DNA of 13,623 nt from an uncultured Clostridiaceae bacterium (GTDB lineage: Bacteria > Bacillota > Clostridia > TANB77 > CAG-508), in contig CAJKDR010000019.1 of assembly GCA_905198755.1 (NCBI GenBank), positions 1 to 13,623 on the forward strand. The letters run 5' to 3'. The stretch's first letter is position 1. Each line of letters starts with the position of its first letter. The notes beneath the pieces are model-generated. The model did not search any database. It was not told the DNA's origin and saw nothing but the letters and a program-made list of their open reading frames with translations. Of the stretch, positions 1 through 6,091 are shown piece by piece. A program made the position numbers and the translations under genes.

Positions 1-77
1 TATATTATGTTTTTTATTATTTCAAATAATCCGTAAAAGGCTAGTGTCCAAATAATAATTGTAATAAAACTTTCCAT
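1..77 (-). CDS. N-terminus of a small membrane protein, cut by window edge
   Basis: Reading leftward from an ATG at 77-75, the frame stays open to the window edge (25 codons). It begins MESFITIIIWTLAFYGLF and continues with EIIKNII. The first ~18 residues are strongly hydrophobic, so this is probably a membrane segment or uncleaved anchor. A good ribosome binding site (GGAGAAG, complement of about 84-90) lies 6 bases before the ATG. That makes a real gene likely despite the short piece visible. It is divergent from pflB and shares the 129-base AT-rich interval with it. I do not recognise the family, and no function can be assigned from 25 residues. Confidence 0.6.
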   Translation of the reverse strand, partial: MESFITIIIWTLAFYGLFEIIKNII

Positions 78-135
78 TTATTTCTTCTCCTTTTACAATT
101 ATTTTATTCTTTTTTTTAAAATTTGTGATTTTTGC

Positions 136-165
136 TTTACTTCTTTGGTTATAATATATTATAAT
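136..165 (+). promoter_or_regulatory. Probable sigma-A promoter of pflB
   Basis: TTTACT at 136-141 and TATAAT at 160-165 are separated by 18 bases. A second TATAAT at 150-155 has no equally good partner. The predicted start of transcription near 172 leaves a leader of about 35 bases before pflB. No Fnr/Rex-like palindrome stood out by eye in this interval. Confidence 0.55.
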
Positions 166-206
166 ACTATAGATTAAAATAAATATAGTTTAGGAGGTAC
201 AATAAT

Positions 207-2441
207 ATGAAATTTGAACAATGGAATGGATTTACAGACGGTTCATGGACTGATTCAATTGATGTTAGAGGATTCATTCAAAAAAATTACACACCTTATA
301 CTGGTGATGATTCTTTCTTGGCTGATGCTACAGAAAAAACTAAAAAGTTATGGGATGTTGTTTTAGACTTATATAAAAAGGAAAAAGATAATGGAGGAGT
401 ATTAGATATTGATGCAAAAACTATTTCTGGTATAGCTGCTTATAAACCTGGTTATATCCAAAAAGATTTAGAAGAAATAGTTGGTCTTCAAACTGATGCT
501 CCTTTAAAAAGGGCAATTATGCCTTATGGTGGTATAAGAATCGTTGAAAAATCTTGTGCTGCTTATAACAAAGAAGTTGATCCTGAAGTAGAAAAAATAT
601 TTCACGGAATAAGAAAAACTCACAATGATGGTGTTTTTGATGCTTATACTCAAGATATAAGAGCTGCTAGAAGTTCTCACTTATTAACAGGTCTTCCAGA
701 TGGATATGGACGTGGTAGAATCATAGGTGACTACAGAAGAGTTGCTTTATATGGAGTTGATTTCTTAATAGAAAAGAAAAAAGAGAATTTAAAATACTAT
801 ACACCTGATAATTTTGATGCAGGAATAATAAGAGATCGTGAAGAATTATCTGAACAAATCAGAGCATTAGAAGAATTAAAGAAAATGGCTGCTGATTATG
901 GATTTGATATATCTGTACCAGCAAAAAATGCAAAAGAAGCTATTCAATGGACATATTTTGCATATTTAGCTGCAATCAAAGAACAAAATGGTGCTGCTAT
1001 GAGTTTAGGAAGAACTTCTACATTCTTAGATATTTACATTGAAAGAGATTTACAAAATGGAACATTAACAGAAGAACAAGCACAAGAATTAGTTGACCAT
1101 TTTGTTATGAAATTAAGATTAGTAAGATTTTTAAGAACACCTGAATATGATGAATTATTCAGTGGTGACCCTGTTTGGGTTACAGAATCTATTGGTGGTA
1201 TGGGAATTGATGGCAGAACAATGGTTACTAAAAATTCATTCAGAATTCTTCATACTTTAACAACTTTAGGACCTGCACCTGAACCAAACTTAACAGTTCT
1301 TTGGTCTACTAGATTACCTGAAGGATTCAAAAAATTTGTTACTGCATTATCTATTAAAACATCTTCTATTCAATATGAAAATGATGATTTAATGAGAAGA
1401 TACTGGGGTGACGATTATGGAATAGCTTGTTGTGTTTCTGCTATGGAAATAGGAAAACAAATGCAATTCTTTGGTGCTAGATGTAACTTAGCCAAAACAT
1501 TATTATATGCTATAAATGGTGGTAAAGATGAAATTTCTGGTAAACAAGTAGCTCCTGAATTCGAACCTATTACTTCTGAATACCTAGATTATGATGAAGT
1601 TATGAACAAGTTCGAAAACATGATGGACTATGTTTCTGGAATTTACATTAAAGCTTTAAATATTATCCATTATATGCATGATAAATATTGCTATGAAAAA
1701 TTAGAAATGGCTTTACATGATACAAAAATATTAAGAACAATGGCATGTGGTATAGCAGGTCTTTCTGTTGTTGCAGATTCATTAAGTGCTATCAAATATG
1801 CTAAAGTAAAAACAATAAGAAATGAAGACGGTTTAGTTGTTGATTACGAAATTGAAGGAGACTTCCCTAAATTTGGTAATGATGATGATAGAGTTGATAA
1901 AATAGCTGTAGAATTAGTAAAAATATTTATAAATAAATTACGTAGACATCAAACATATAGAAATTCAAAAACAACAATGTCAATTCTTACAATCACTTCT
2001 AATGTTGTTTACGGAAAAAATACTGGTAACACACCAGATGGTAGACGTGCTGGTGCCCCATTTGGACCTGGCGCAAATCCTCTACATGGAAGAGATACTC
2101 ATGGTGCTTTAGCTGCTTTAAACTCTGTAGCAAAATTACCATACAAATATGCAGAAGATGGTATTTCTTATACATTTGCTATCACACCAAAAGCATTAGG
2201 AAAATCTGATGATGAAAAAGTAGCAAACTTAATAACAATGTTAGATGGTTACTTTGCTCAAGATGCTCATCACTTAAATGTAAACGTTTTTGATAGAGAA
2301 TTATTAGTTGATGCTATGAATCATCCAGAAAAATATCCACAACTTACAATAAGAGTTTCTGGATATGCTGTTCACTTCACAAAATTAACTCGTGAACAAC
2401 AATTAGATGTTATTAATAGAACAATACAAGAATCAATTTAA
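207..2441 (+). CDS. pflB: Formate C-acetyltransferase (pyruvate formate-lyase)
   Basis: Glycyl-radical enzyme converting pyruvate and CoA to acetyl-CoA and formate in the cytoplasm; a main route for pyruvate in anaerobic fermentation. The protein has 744 residues, close to the roughly 760 of the E. coli enzyme. The adjacent catalytic cysteines are seen in GIACCVSAMEIG as Cys408-Cys409. The glycine-radical loop near the C-terminus reads RVSGYAVHFTKLT, with the radical Gly at 719. The substrate-region sequence RSSHLLTGLPDGYGRGRIIG is also typical of true PflB rather than the diol-dehydratase-like relatives. The start at 207 is fixed by AGGAGGT at 192-198, 8 bases upstream. The activating enzyme gene pflA follows 95 bases downstream on the same strand, the usual arrangement. 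No damage or missing key residue was seen. Confidence 0.97.
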   Translation: MKFEQWNGFTDGSWTDSIDVRGFIQKNYTPYTGDDSFLADATEKTKKLWDVVLDLYKKEKDNGGVLDIDAKTISGIAAYKPGYIQKDLEEIVGLQTDAPLKRAIMPYGGIRIVEKSCAAYNKEVDPEVEKIFHGIRKTHNDGVFDAYTQDIRAARSSHLLTGLPDGYGRGRIIGDYRRVALYGVDFLIEKKKENLKYYTPDNFDAGIIRDREELSEQIRALEELKKMAADYGFDISVPAKNAKEAIQWTYFAYLAAIKEQNGAAMSLGRTSTFLDIYIERDLQNGTLTEEQAQELVDHFVMKLRLVRFLRTPEYDELFSGDPVWVTESIGGMGIDGRTMVTKNSFRILHTLTTLGPAPEPNLTVLWSTRLPEGFKKFVTALSIKTSSIQYENDDLMRRYWGDDYGIACCVSAMEIGKQMQFFGARCNLAKTLLYAINGGKDEISGKQVAPEFEPITSEYLDYDEVMNKFENMMDYVSGIYIKALNIIHYMHDKYCYEKLEMALHDTKILRTMACGIAGLSVVADSLSAIKYAKVKTIRNEDGLVVDYEIEGDFPKFGNDDDRVDKIAVELVKIFINKLRRHQTYRNSKTTMSILTITSNVVYGKNTGNTPDGRRAGAPFGPGANPLHGRDTHGALAALNSVAKLPYKYAEDGISYTFAITPKALGKSDDEKVANLITMLDGYFAQDAHHLNVNVFDRELLVDAMNHPEKYPQLTIRVSGYAVHFTKLTREQQLDVINRTIQESI

Positions 2442-2465
2442 AATTAGCAATATTGTGTTATATTA

Positions 2466-2501
2466 TGTAGGAGCGGGCAGACAAAGTCTTCCGCCCCTAC
2501 A
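2466..2501 (+). repeat. GC-rich imperfect hairpin between pflB and pflA
   Basis: Left arm GTAGGAGCGGGCAGAC (2467-2482) pairs with right arm GTCTTCCGCCCCTAC (2486-2500) around an AAA loop, with one A/C mismatch, one G-U pair and one bulged C. Its base composition is strikingly richer in G+C than everything around it. No U-tract follows directly, so it is not a classical terminator. It may be a dispersed palindromic repeat, an mRNA 3'-end stabiliser that raises pflB over pflA, or both. Confidence 0.7.
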
Positions 2502-2536
2502 ATCTTATTAAGGTTATTTTTAGGAGATTATTTATT

Positions 2537-3259
2537 ATGGATAAAAAAAATTATGCGAAAATTCATTCAATAGATACATTTGGAACTGTTGATGGTCCAG
2601 GTGTTAGATTTATTGTATTTATGCAAGGTTGTCATTTGCAATGTAAATATTGTCATAATCGTGATACATGGGATATAAATTCTGGCGAATACATAAGTTT
2701 AGATGATTTGCTAAAAAATATAGAAAAATACAAACCTTATATTACTCCAAATGGTGGTGTTACAGTAAGTGGTGGCGAACCTCTTCTTCAACCCCATTTT
2801 CTAATATCATTATTTAAAGAATTAAAAAAGAGAAAAATTCATACTGCAATAGATACATCTGGTATGGTAGAATTGACAGATACTATAAAAGAAGTTCTTT
2901 CTTTAACAGATTTAGTTTTATTGGATATTAAACATATCGATTCAAAAAAATGTAAAGACTTAGTTGGTTTTGAAAATACTAGAGAATTAAAATTTGCTAA
3001 ATATTTAAGTGATAATAATATTTCCATTTGGATAAGACAAGTATTAGTTCCTGGTTATACAGATGACGAAAATGATTTACTAAAACTTAAGGATTTTATA
3101 AAATCACTAAAATCTGTTGAAAGAGTTGAAATTCTTCCATATCACAACCTTGGCGAATACAAATGGAAAGAATTAAATCTCGAATATGCTTTAAAAGATG
3201 TTAGACAGGCTAATATTGATGATGTAAATAGAGCAAAAAAGATTTTAGAAATTTCATAG
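2537..3259 (+). CDS. pflA: Pyruvate formate-lyase activating enzyme (radical SAM)
   Basis: Radical S-adenosylmethionine enzyme that abstracts a hydrogen from the radical-site glycine of PflB and so switches it on; cytoplasmic. The protein has 240 residues, normal for the family. The iron-sulphur motif CxxxCxxC is visible as Cys32, Cys36 and Cys39 in GCHLQCKYCHN. It is preceded by the PflA-typical FGTVDGPGVRFIVFMQ and followed by the SAM-binding SGGEP at 78-82. The short length without an added ferredoxin-like [4Fe-4S] insertion agrees with a PFL activase rather than a glycerol-dehydratase or benzylsuccinate-type activase. The start is supported by AGGAGA at 2522-2527, 9 bases upstream. It lies downstream of pflB and is presumably co-transcribed. 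A run of eight T follows the stop, but I see no strong stem before it, so some read-through toward rpmB is possible. Confidence 0.96.
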   Translation: MDKKNYAKIHSIDTFGTVDGPGVRFIVFMQGCHLQCKYCHNRDTWDINSGEYISLDDLLKNIEKYKPYITPNGGVTVSGGEPLLQPHFLISLFKELKKRKIHTAIDTSGMVELTDTIKEVLSLTDLVLLDIKHIDSKKCKDLVGFENTRELKFAKYLSDNNISIWIRQVLVPGYTDDENDLLKLKDFIKSLKSVERVEILPYHNLGEYKWKELNLEYALKDVRQANIDDVNRAKKILEIS

Positions 3260-3276
3260 TTTTTTTTCAAAATCTC

Positions 3277-3305
3277 TTGTCTTTTTTATTTTTATATGTT
3301 AAAAT
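3277..3305 (+). promoter_or_regulatory. Promoter of rpmB with extended -10
   Basis: TTGTCT at 3277-3282 and TAAAAT at 3300-3305 are separated by exactly 17 bases. TG at 3297-3298, one base before the -10, makes it an extended -10. This lets rpmB be transcribed independently of the pfl genes. The leader would be about 40 bases. Confidence 0.7.
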
Positions 3306-3351
3306 ATTACTTAGTCTAATTTAGATTTAATACAGAAAGGAATGATTTGAG

Positions 3352-3549
3352 ATGGCAAAGTGCGCAATTTGTGAGAAATCTGTAAGCTTTGGTAACAAAT
3401 TAAGTATTGCTCGTTCACACATAAGTAACAGAGCTACTAGAACTTGGAAACCAAATTTAAGAACTGTAAAAGCAATAGTTGATGGAGAACCTAAAAAAAT
3501 AAAGGTATGTGCTAAATGCTTACGTTCTGGAAAAGTAAAAAGAGCTTAA
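3352..3549 (+). CDS. rpmB: 50S ribosomal protein L28
   Basis: Large-subunit ribosomal protein of 65 residues, full length for the family. It begins MAKCAICEKSVSFGNKLS and contains the basic RATRTWKPNLRTVK segment typical of L28. Two CxxC pairs (Cys4/Cys7 and Cys53/Cys56) show that it is the zinc-binding form, as opposed to the cysteine-free zinc-independent paralogue. AGAAAGGA at 3334-3341 serves as ribosome binding site. It is monocistronic, with its own promoter and a strong terminator. Its neighbour on the opposite strand is a spoVM-like gene. As I recall, rpmB and spoVM are also adjacent and divergently transcribed in Bacillus subtilis; here they are convergent. Confidence 0.97.
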   Translation: MAKCAICEKSVSFGNKLSIARSHISNRATRTWKPNLRTVKAIVDGEPKKIKVCAKCLRSGKVKRA

Positions 3550-3564
3550 TTATATTTAAATATA

Positions 3565-3594
3565 AAAGACACATGGAATTATCCACGTGTCTTT
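3565..3594. terminator. Bidirectional terminator between rpmB and spoVM-like gene
   Basis: Stem AAAGACACATGGA / TCCACGTGTCTTT, 12 of 13 positions paired, with a 4-base loop. On the + strand the tail is CTTTAATATT. On the - strand the stem ends in TTTTATATTT, so it can end both convergent transcripts. Confidence 0.75.
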
Positions 3595-3618
3595 AATATT
3601 ATATGTGTTATGTAATTA

Positions 3619-3693
3619 TTAATCTCTTATTCCAAAGATTAATTTTACAAAACCTCTTAAACATCTAGGAACTTTTTTTACCACAATTTTCAA
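3619..3693 (-). CDS. spoVM: Stage V sporulation protein M-like peptide (TTG start)
   Basis: A 24-residue amphipathic peptide, beginning (M)KIVVKKVPRCLRGF and ending VKLIFGIRD. Compared from memory with B. subtilis SpoVM (26 residues, MKFYTIKLPKFLGGIV...), it keeps Lys7, the functionally important Pro9, Leu12, Gly14, Val16 and Gly21 at the same positions with no gaps. SpoVM recognises the positively curved forespore membrane and helps anchor SpoIVA for spore coat assembly. The start must be TTG at 3693-3691: the in-frame codons upstream are ACT, GAA and then a stop (TGA), and the next possible start would remove the conserved N-terminus. AAAGGAG lies 11 bases upstream, inside the end of the preceding small gene. 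Location beside rpmB supports the call. It is too short for usual gene finders. Confidence 0.82.
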   Translation of the reverse strand: MKIVVKKVPRCLRGFVKLIFGIRD

Positions 3694-3713
3694 AGTTCTT
3701 CACTCTCCTTTCA

Positions 3714-3867
3714 TTAGCATGAAAGCCACATTATTCCAACACATACAACCGCTACTCCTATAAGAAATAGCCAACCGGCATATTGGCAGCAATAATACCA
3801 ATAATATTCCTAATCCTAAACCAATTAAACATACAGCTAATGTTTTTTTGAATGCTCTAAATATCAT
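3714..3867 (-). pseudogene. Small two-helix membrane protein with an apparent frameshift
   Basis: From an ATG at 3867-3865, with an excellent AAAGGAGGT 8 bases upstream (3876-3884), the frame reads MIFRAFKKTLAVCLIGLG and then LGILLVLLLP, a clear first membrane helix. In the same frame it then turns into a non-hydrophobic, Cys/Ser/Arg-containing tail and stops at 3700-3702 (55 residues). One base over, the sequence reads YAGWLFLIGVAVVCVGIMWL followed by SC and a stop at 3714-3716, a convincing second helix. The span is 154 bases, one more than 51 codons, so a single extra base near 3775-3786 would explain it. The intact product would be about 50 residues. Causes could be a true mutation, a sequencing or assembly error, or a real 55-residue protein with one helix. 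It is probably transcribed with the spoVM-like gene downstream. Function unknown. Confidence 0.65.
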
Positions 3868-3904
3868 TTATTGCTACCTCCTTTATTTTATTTTATGTTA
3901 AATG

Positions 3905-3913
3905 TGATATAAT
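3905..3913 (+). promoter_or_regulatory. Extended -10 promoter element of nth
   Basis: TGATATAAT at 3905-3913 is a perfect extended -10. No good -35 lies at the usual distance, which is common for extended -10 promoters. It sits in the divergent interval between nth and the small leftward genes. Confidence 0.5.
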
Positions 3914-3944
3914 TGTTCTAGTAATATAGAAAGGATTTTTTGAT

Positions 3945-4586
3945 ATGTATAAAAAAAATGATGCTATTAATGTAATAAATATTTTAAAAGATTATTATCC
4001 TGATGCTACATGTAGCTTAGACTTTACTACTCCATTCGAAATTGTTGTAGCTACTATTCTCTCTGCACAATGCACTGATGAAAGAGTTAATAAAACCACA
4101 CCTGCTCTTTTTAATAAATACTCTACCCCTTATGATTTTGTAAACATTGATTTAAATGTACTAGAAGATTTAATTCACCCTTGTGGTTTTTATCGAAATA
4201 AAGCAAAAAATATCAAAGCATGTGCACAAAAAATTGTTTCTGATTTTAATGGAAAAGTTCCATGTACTGCAGAAGAACTAATGTCTCTTCCTGGAGTAGG
4301 AAGAAAAACTGCAAATGTTGTTTTATTAGAAGCTTTTGGTATAGCTCAAGGAATTGCGGTAGATACTCATGCCAAAAGAATTTCTAATTTGATAGGATTC
4401 TCAAACGAAAGTGACCCTGTTAAAATAGAACAAGATTTGCTAAAAATAATTCCAAAAGAATATTTGAAAGATGTAAATCATCTCTTAGTTTGGCATGGCA
4501 GAAATATTTGTGTTGCTAGAAATCCAAAATGTGATAAATGTCCAATAAAAAATTATTGCAGAAACTATAAAATAAGCTCTCAATAG
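3945..4586 (+). CDS. nth: Endonuclease III (DNA glycosylase/AP lyase)
   Basis: Base-excision repair enzyme that removes oxidised pyrimidines from DNA and cleaves the resulting abasic site; cytoplasmic/nucleoid. 213 residues, the standard length. The helix-hairpin-helix is seen as LMSLPGVGRKTANVV, with the catalytic lysine at Lys121 in GVGRKTA. The catalytic aspartate is Asp140 in AVDTHAKR, one residue further from the lysine than in E. coli (Lys120/Asp138). The C-terminal [4Fe-4S] cluster motif C-x6-C-x2-C-x5-C is complete at Cys189, Cys196, Cys199 and Cys205. AGAAAGGA at 3928-3935 is the ribosome binding site. It is a single-gene transcription unit with its own promoter and a terminator overlapping the stop codon. 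MutY is excluded by the short length and absence of a C-terminal domain. Confidence 0.96.
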   Translation: MYKKNDAINVINILKDYYPDATCSLDFTTPFEIVVATILSAQCTDERVNKTTPALFNKYSTPYDFVNIDLNVLEDLIHPCGFYRNKAKNIKACAQKIVSDFNGKVPCTAEELMSLPGVGRKTANVVLLEAFGIAQGIAVDTHAKRISNLIGFSNESDPVKIEQDLLKIIPKEYLKDVNHLLVWHGRNICVARNPKCDKCPIKNYCRNYKISSQ

Positions 4587-4611
4587 CAATATTGTGAGCT
4601 TATTATTTTTT
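4571..4611 (+). terminator. Terminator overlapping the nth stop codon
   Basis: AATAAGCTC, a T/T mismatch, CAATA, loop GCAA, TATTG and GAGCTTATT form a 14-pair stem (4571-4604), followed by ATTTTTT. The nth stop (4584-4586) lies in the stem, so translating ribosomes reach into the hairpin. Confidence 0.85.
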
Positions 4612-4644
4612 AATGTGTTTTTTTTGTGTTTTCTTATTTTTTCA

Positions 4645-4673
4645 TTGACAAATTATCATATTACATATAAAAT
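4645..4673 (+). promoter_or_regulatory. Near-consensus sigma-A promoter of the bactofilin-like gene
   Basis: A perfect TTGACA (4645-4650), 17-base spacer and TAAAAT (4668-4673, 5 of 6). This is the closest match to consensus in the window and predicts strong basal expression. Transcription would start near 4680. Confidence 0.85.
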
Positions 4674-4681
4674 AATTCCTA

Positions 4682-4704
4682 GGGATACCGCTGTTTGGTA
4701 TCTT
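4682..4704 (+). promoter_or_regulatory. Hairpin at the 5' end of the leader of the bactofilin-like gene
   Basis: GATACC (4684-4689) and GGTATC (4697-4702) pair perfectly around a 7-base loop, extendable by two G-U pairs. It sits at or just after the predicted transcription start. It could be an mRNA-stabilising 5' stem or an operator; the sequence does not decide. Confidence 0.45.
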
Positions 4705-4731
4705 AATATAAATATTTTAGGAGGACTAAAA

Positions 4732-6024
4732 ATGGTAAAGAAAAATTTAAAATTATTAGCATTATTACTTGCAATTGTTACTATTATTTCTTCTTTCTCA
4801 ATTTGTTTTGCAGATGAAGAAAACTCATCTTCAGAAGATGATATTACACCTATTTCTGATGATACTACTACTACAGCTACAAGTGATGATAATAATAAAA
4901 ACGTTTACGAAGGGGACTTATATTTATTCGAAAGCAACGTAACAATGGATAAATTAGTAGATGGAAACGTTTATATCTTTGGTAATAATGTTACAGTTAC
5001 TGGTCAAGTAAATGGAAACTTATTTATTATGGGTAATTCTATAAAATTAGACCAATGTTATGTAAGATACAGTATTTATGCTTTAGGTAATGATATCTAT
5101 TATAACGGTGCTTGCAATGACTTATATGCTTTATCTCAAAAACTAGAACTTACTTATAATTCATATGTAGTAAGAGATGTAAAAGCTTCTGCAAATTCTA
5201 CTATATTCAAATCTGCAATTGGTAGAGATGTAGATCTAAAGACATCTTCTGTTGATTTTGGTAGTGAAAATGAAGTACCACTTATTTACGGAAACTTAAG
5301 ATATTCTGCAGATAGTGAAAAAACTCTTGCTGATGGAGTTGTAGAAGGTGAAACAACATATACATCAAATAATATATTTGCTTCAAACAAATCTGTTGGA
5401 GAAAAAATATTAAGTATAGTTAGTGCATTTCTTTTAGTAGTTGTAACATCATTAGTAATTTATGCTTTATTAAATAAATTTAATCCAGAATGTGTTAAAA
5501 AGTTAAATTACTCTCCTATTAGCCTATTAAAAGCTTTTGGTATTGGTTTACTTACAATAATAGCTGGTGCTCTTATTGCTTTAGTATTATTCATTACTTC
5601 TATTGGTGCTAAGTTAGGATTAATAGTATCAGCATTGCTAGTTTTATTAGGATTATTATCAACACCTATAGTTGCAATCCTTGTTACTAACTTACTAAAA
5701 CCTGTTGTAAAAGCAGAAAAAGCTGTAATGTACTATATTGTACTTGCTTTAGTTTCTATAGTACTTTATGGATTAACATTAATACCTTTTGTTGGTGGTT
5801 TAATTTCTTTCATAATAATTGTTCTAGGTTATGGATTAATTGTTAGAAATTTCGTTCCTGAAAAAGAACTTACTACAGAAGAGTTAGCTGCCAAAGAAGA
5901 TAAAAAGCAAGCAAAACTTACTGCAAAAGCTGAAAAGAAAGCGGCAAAACTTGCTGCTAAAGCCAAGAAAAAAGAAGCAAAAGCTGCAATTAAAACAGAA
6001 AAAGAATCTAAAAAAACAGAATAA
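4732..6024 (+). CDS. Secreted bactofilin-like repeat protein with membrane helices and Lys/Ala-rich tail
   Basis: 430 residues. I place the start at 4732 because AGGAGG (4719-4724) lies 7 bases upstream and a clean signal peptide follows, although the frame is open further back into the nth terminator. Residues 1-27 form a signal peptide ending in CFA before DEENSS. Residues ~28-56 are an acidic Ser/Thr-rich linker. Residues ~57-205 hold short repeats such as VDGNVYIFGNNVTVTGQV and NGNLFIMGN, the pattern of a right-handed beta-helix like the polymer-forming bactofilin domain. From ~226 to ~373 there are several membrane segments, and ~374-430 is a Lys/Ala/Glu-rich, probably helical cytoplasmic tail. 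With the signal cleaved, the beta-helix would be outside the cell. Single-gene unit with promoter and terminator. Role unknown; envelope organisation is an inference. Confidence 0.8.
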   Translation: MVKKNLKLLALLLAIVTIISSFSICFADEENSSSEDDITPISDDTTTTATSDDNNKNVYEGDLYLFESNVTMDKLVDGNVYIFGNNVTVTGQVNGNLFIMGNSIKLDQCYVRYSIYALGNDIYYNGACNDLYALSQKLELTYNSYVVRDVKASANSTIFKSAIGRDVDLKTSSVDFGSENEVPLIYGNLRYSADSEKTLADGVVEGETTYTSNNIFASNKSVGEKILSIVSAFLLVVVTSLVIYALLNKFNPECVKKLNYSPISLLKAFGIGLLTIIAGALIALVLFITSIGAKLGLIVSALLVLLGLLSTPIVAILVTNLLKPVVKAEKAVMYYIVLALVSIVLYGLTLIPFVGGLISFIIIVLGYGLIVRNFVPEKELTTEELAAKEDKKQAKLTAKAEKKAAKLAAKAKKKEAKAAIKTEKESKKTE

Positions 6025-6044
6025 ATTACATTCTTTTATAAATA

Positions 6045-6072
6045 AAAAAGACGATTTTAAAATCGTCTTTTT
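6045..6072. terminator. Bidirectional terminator, perfect palindrome
   Basis: AAAAAGACGATTTT followed directly by AAAATCGTCTTTTT, a 14-bp perfect inverted repeat between two convergent genes. Each strand ends in a T run, so it can serve both. Confidence 0.85.
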
Positions 6073-6091
6073 ATTTTAGTCTTTATTTATT

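Noticed and set aside
3885..3900. CATAAAAT resembling a sporulation sigma-E -10 before the small membrane gene.
   Set aside because: The predicted transcription start would fall inside the ribosome binding site, and no matching -35 lies at the right distance.
4594..4731. Upstream extension of the bactofilin-like gene to an ATG at 4594.
   Set aside because: That ATG is inside the nth terminator and upstream of the promoter. The ATG at 4732 has a good ribosome binding site and starts a clean signal peptide.
5880..6020. Lys/Ala repeats at the end of the bactofilin-like gene as a possible DNA repeat array.
   Set aside because: Codon use varies between units, so it is a biased protein tail rather than a tandem DNA repeat.
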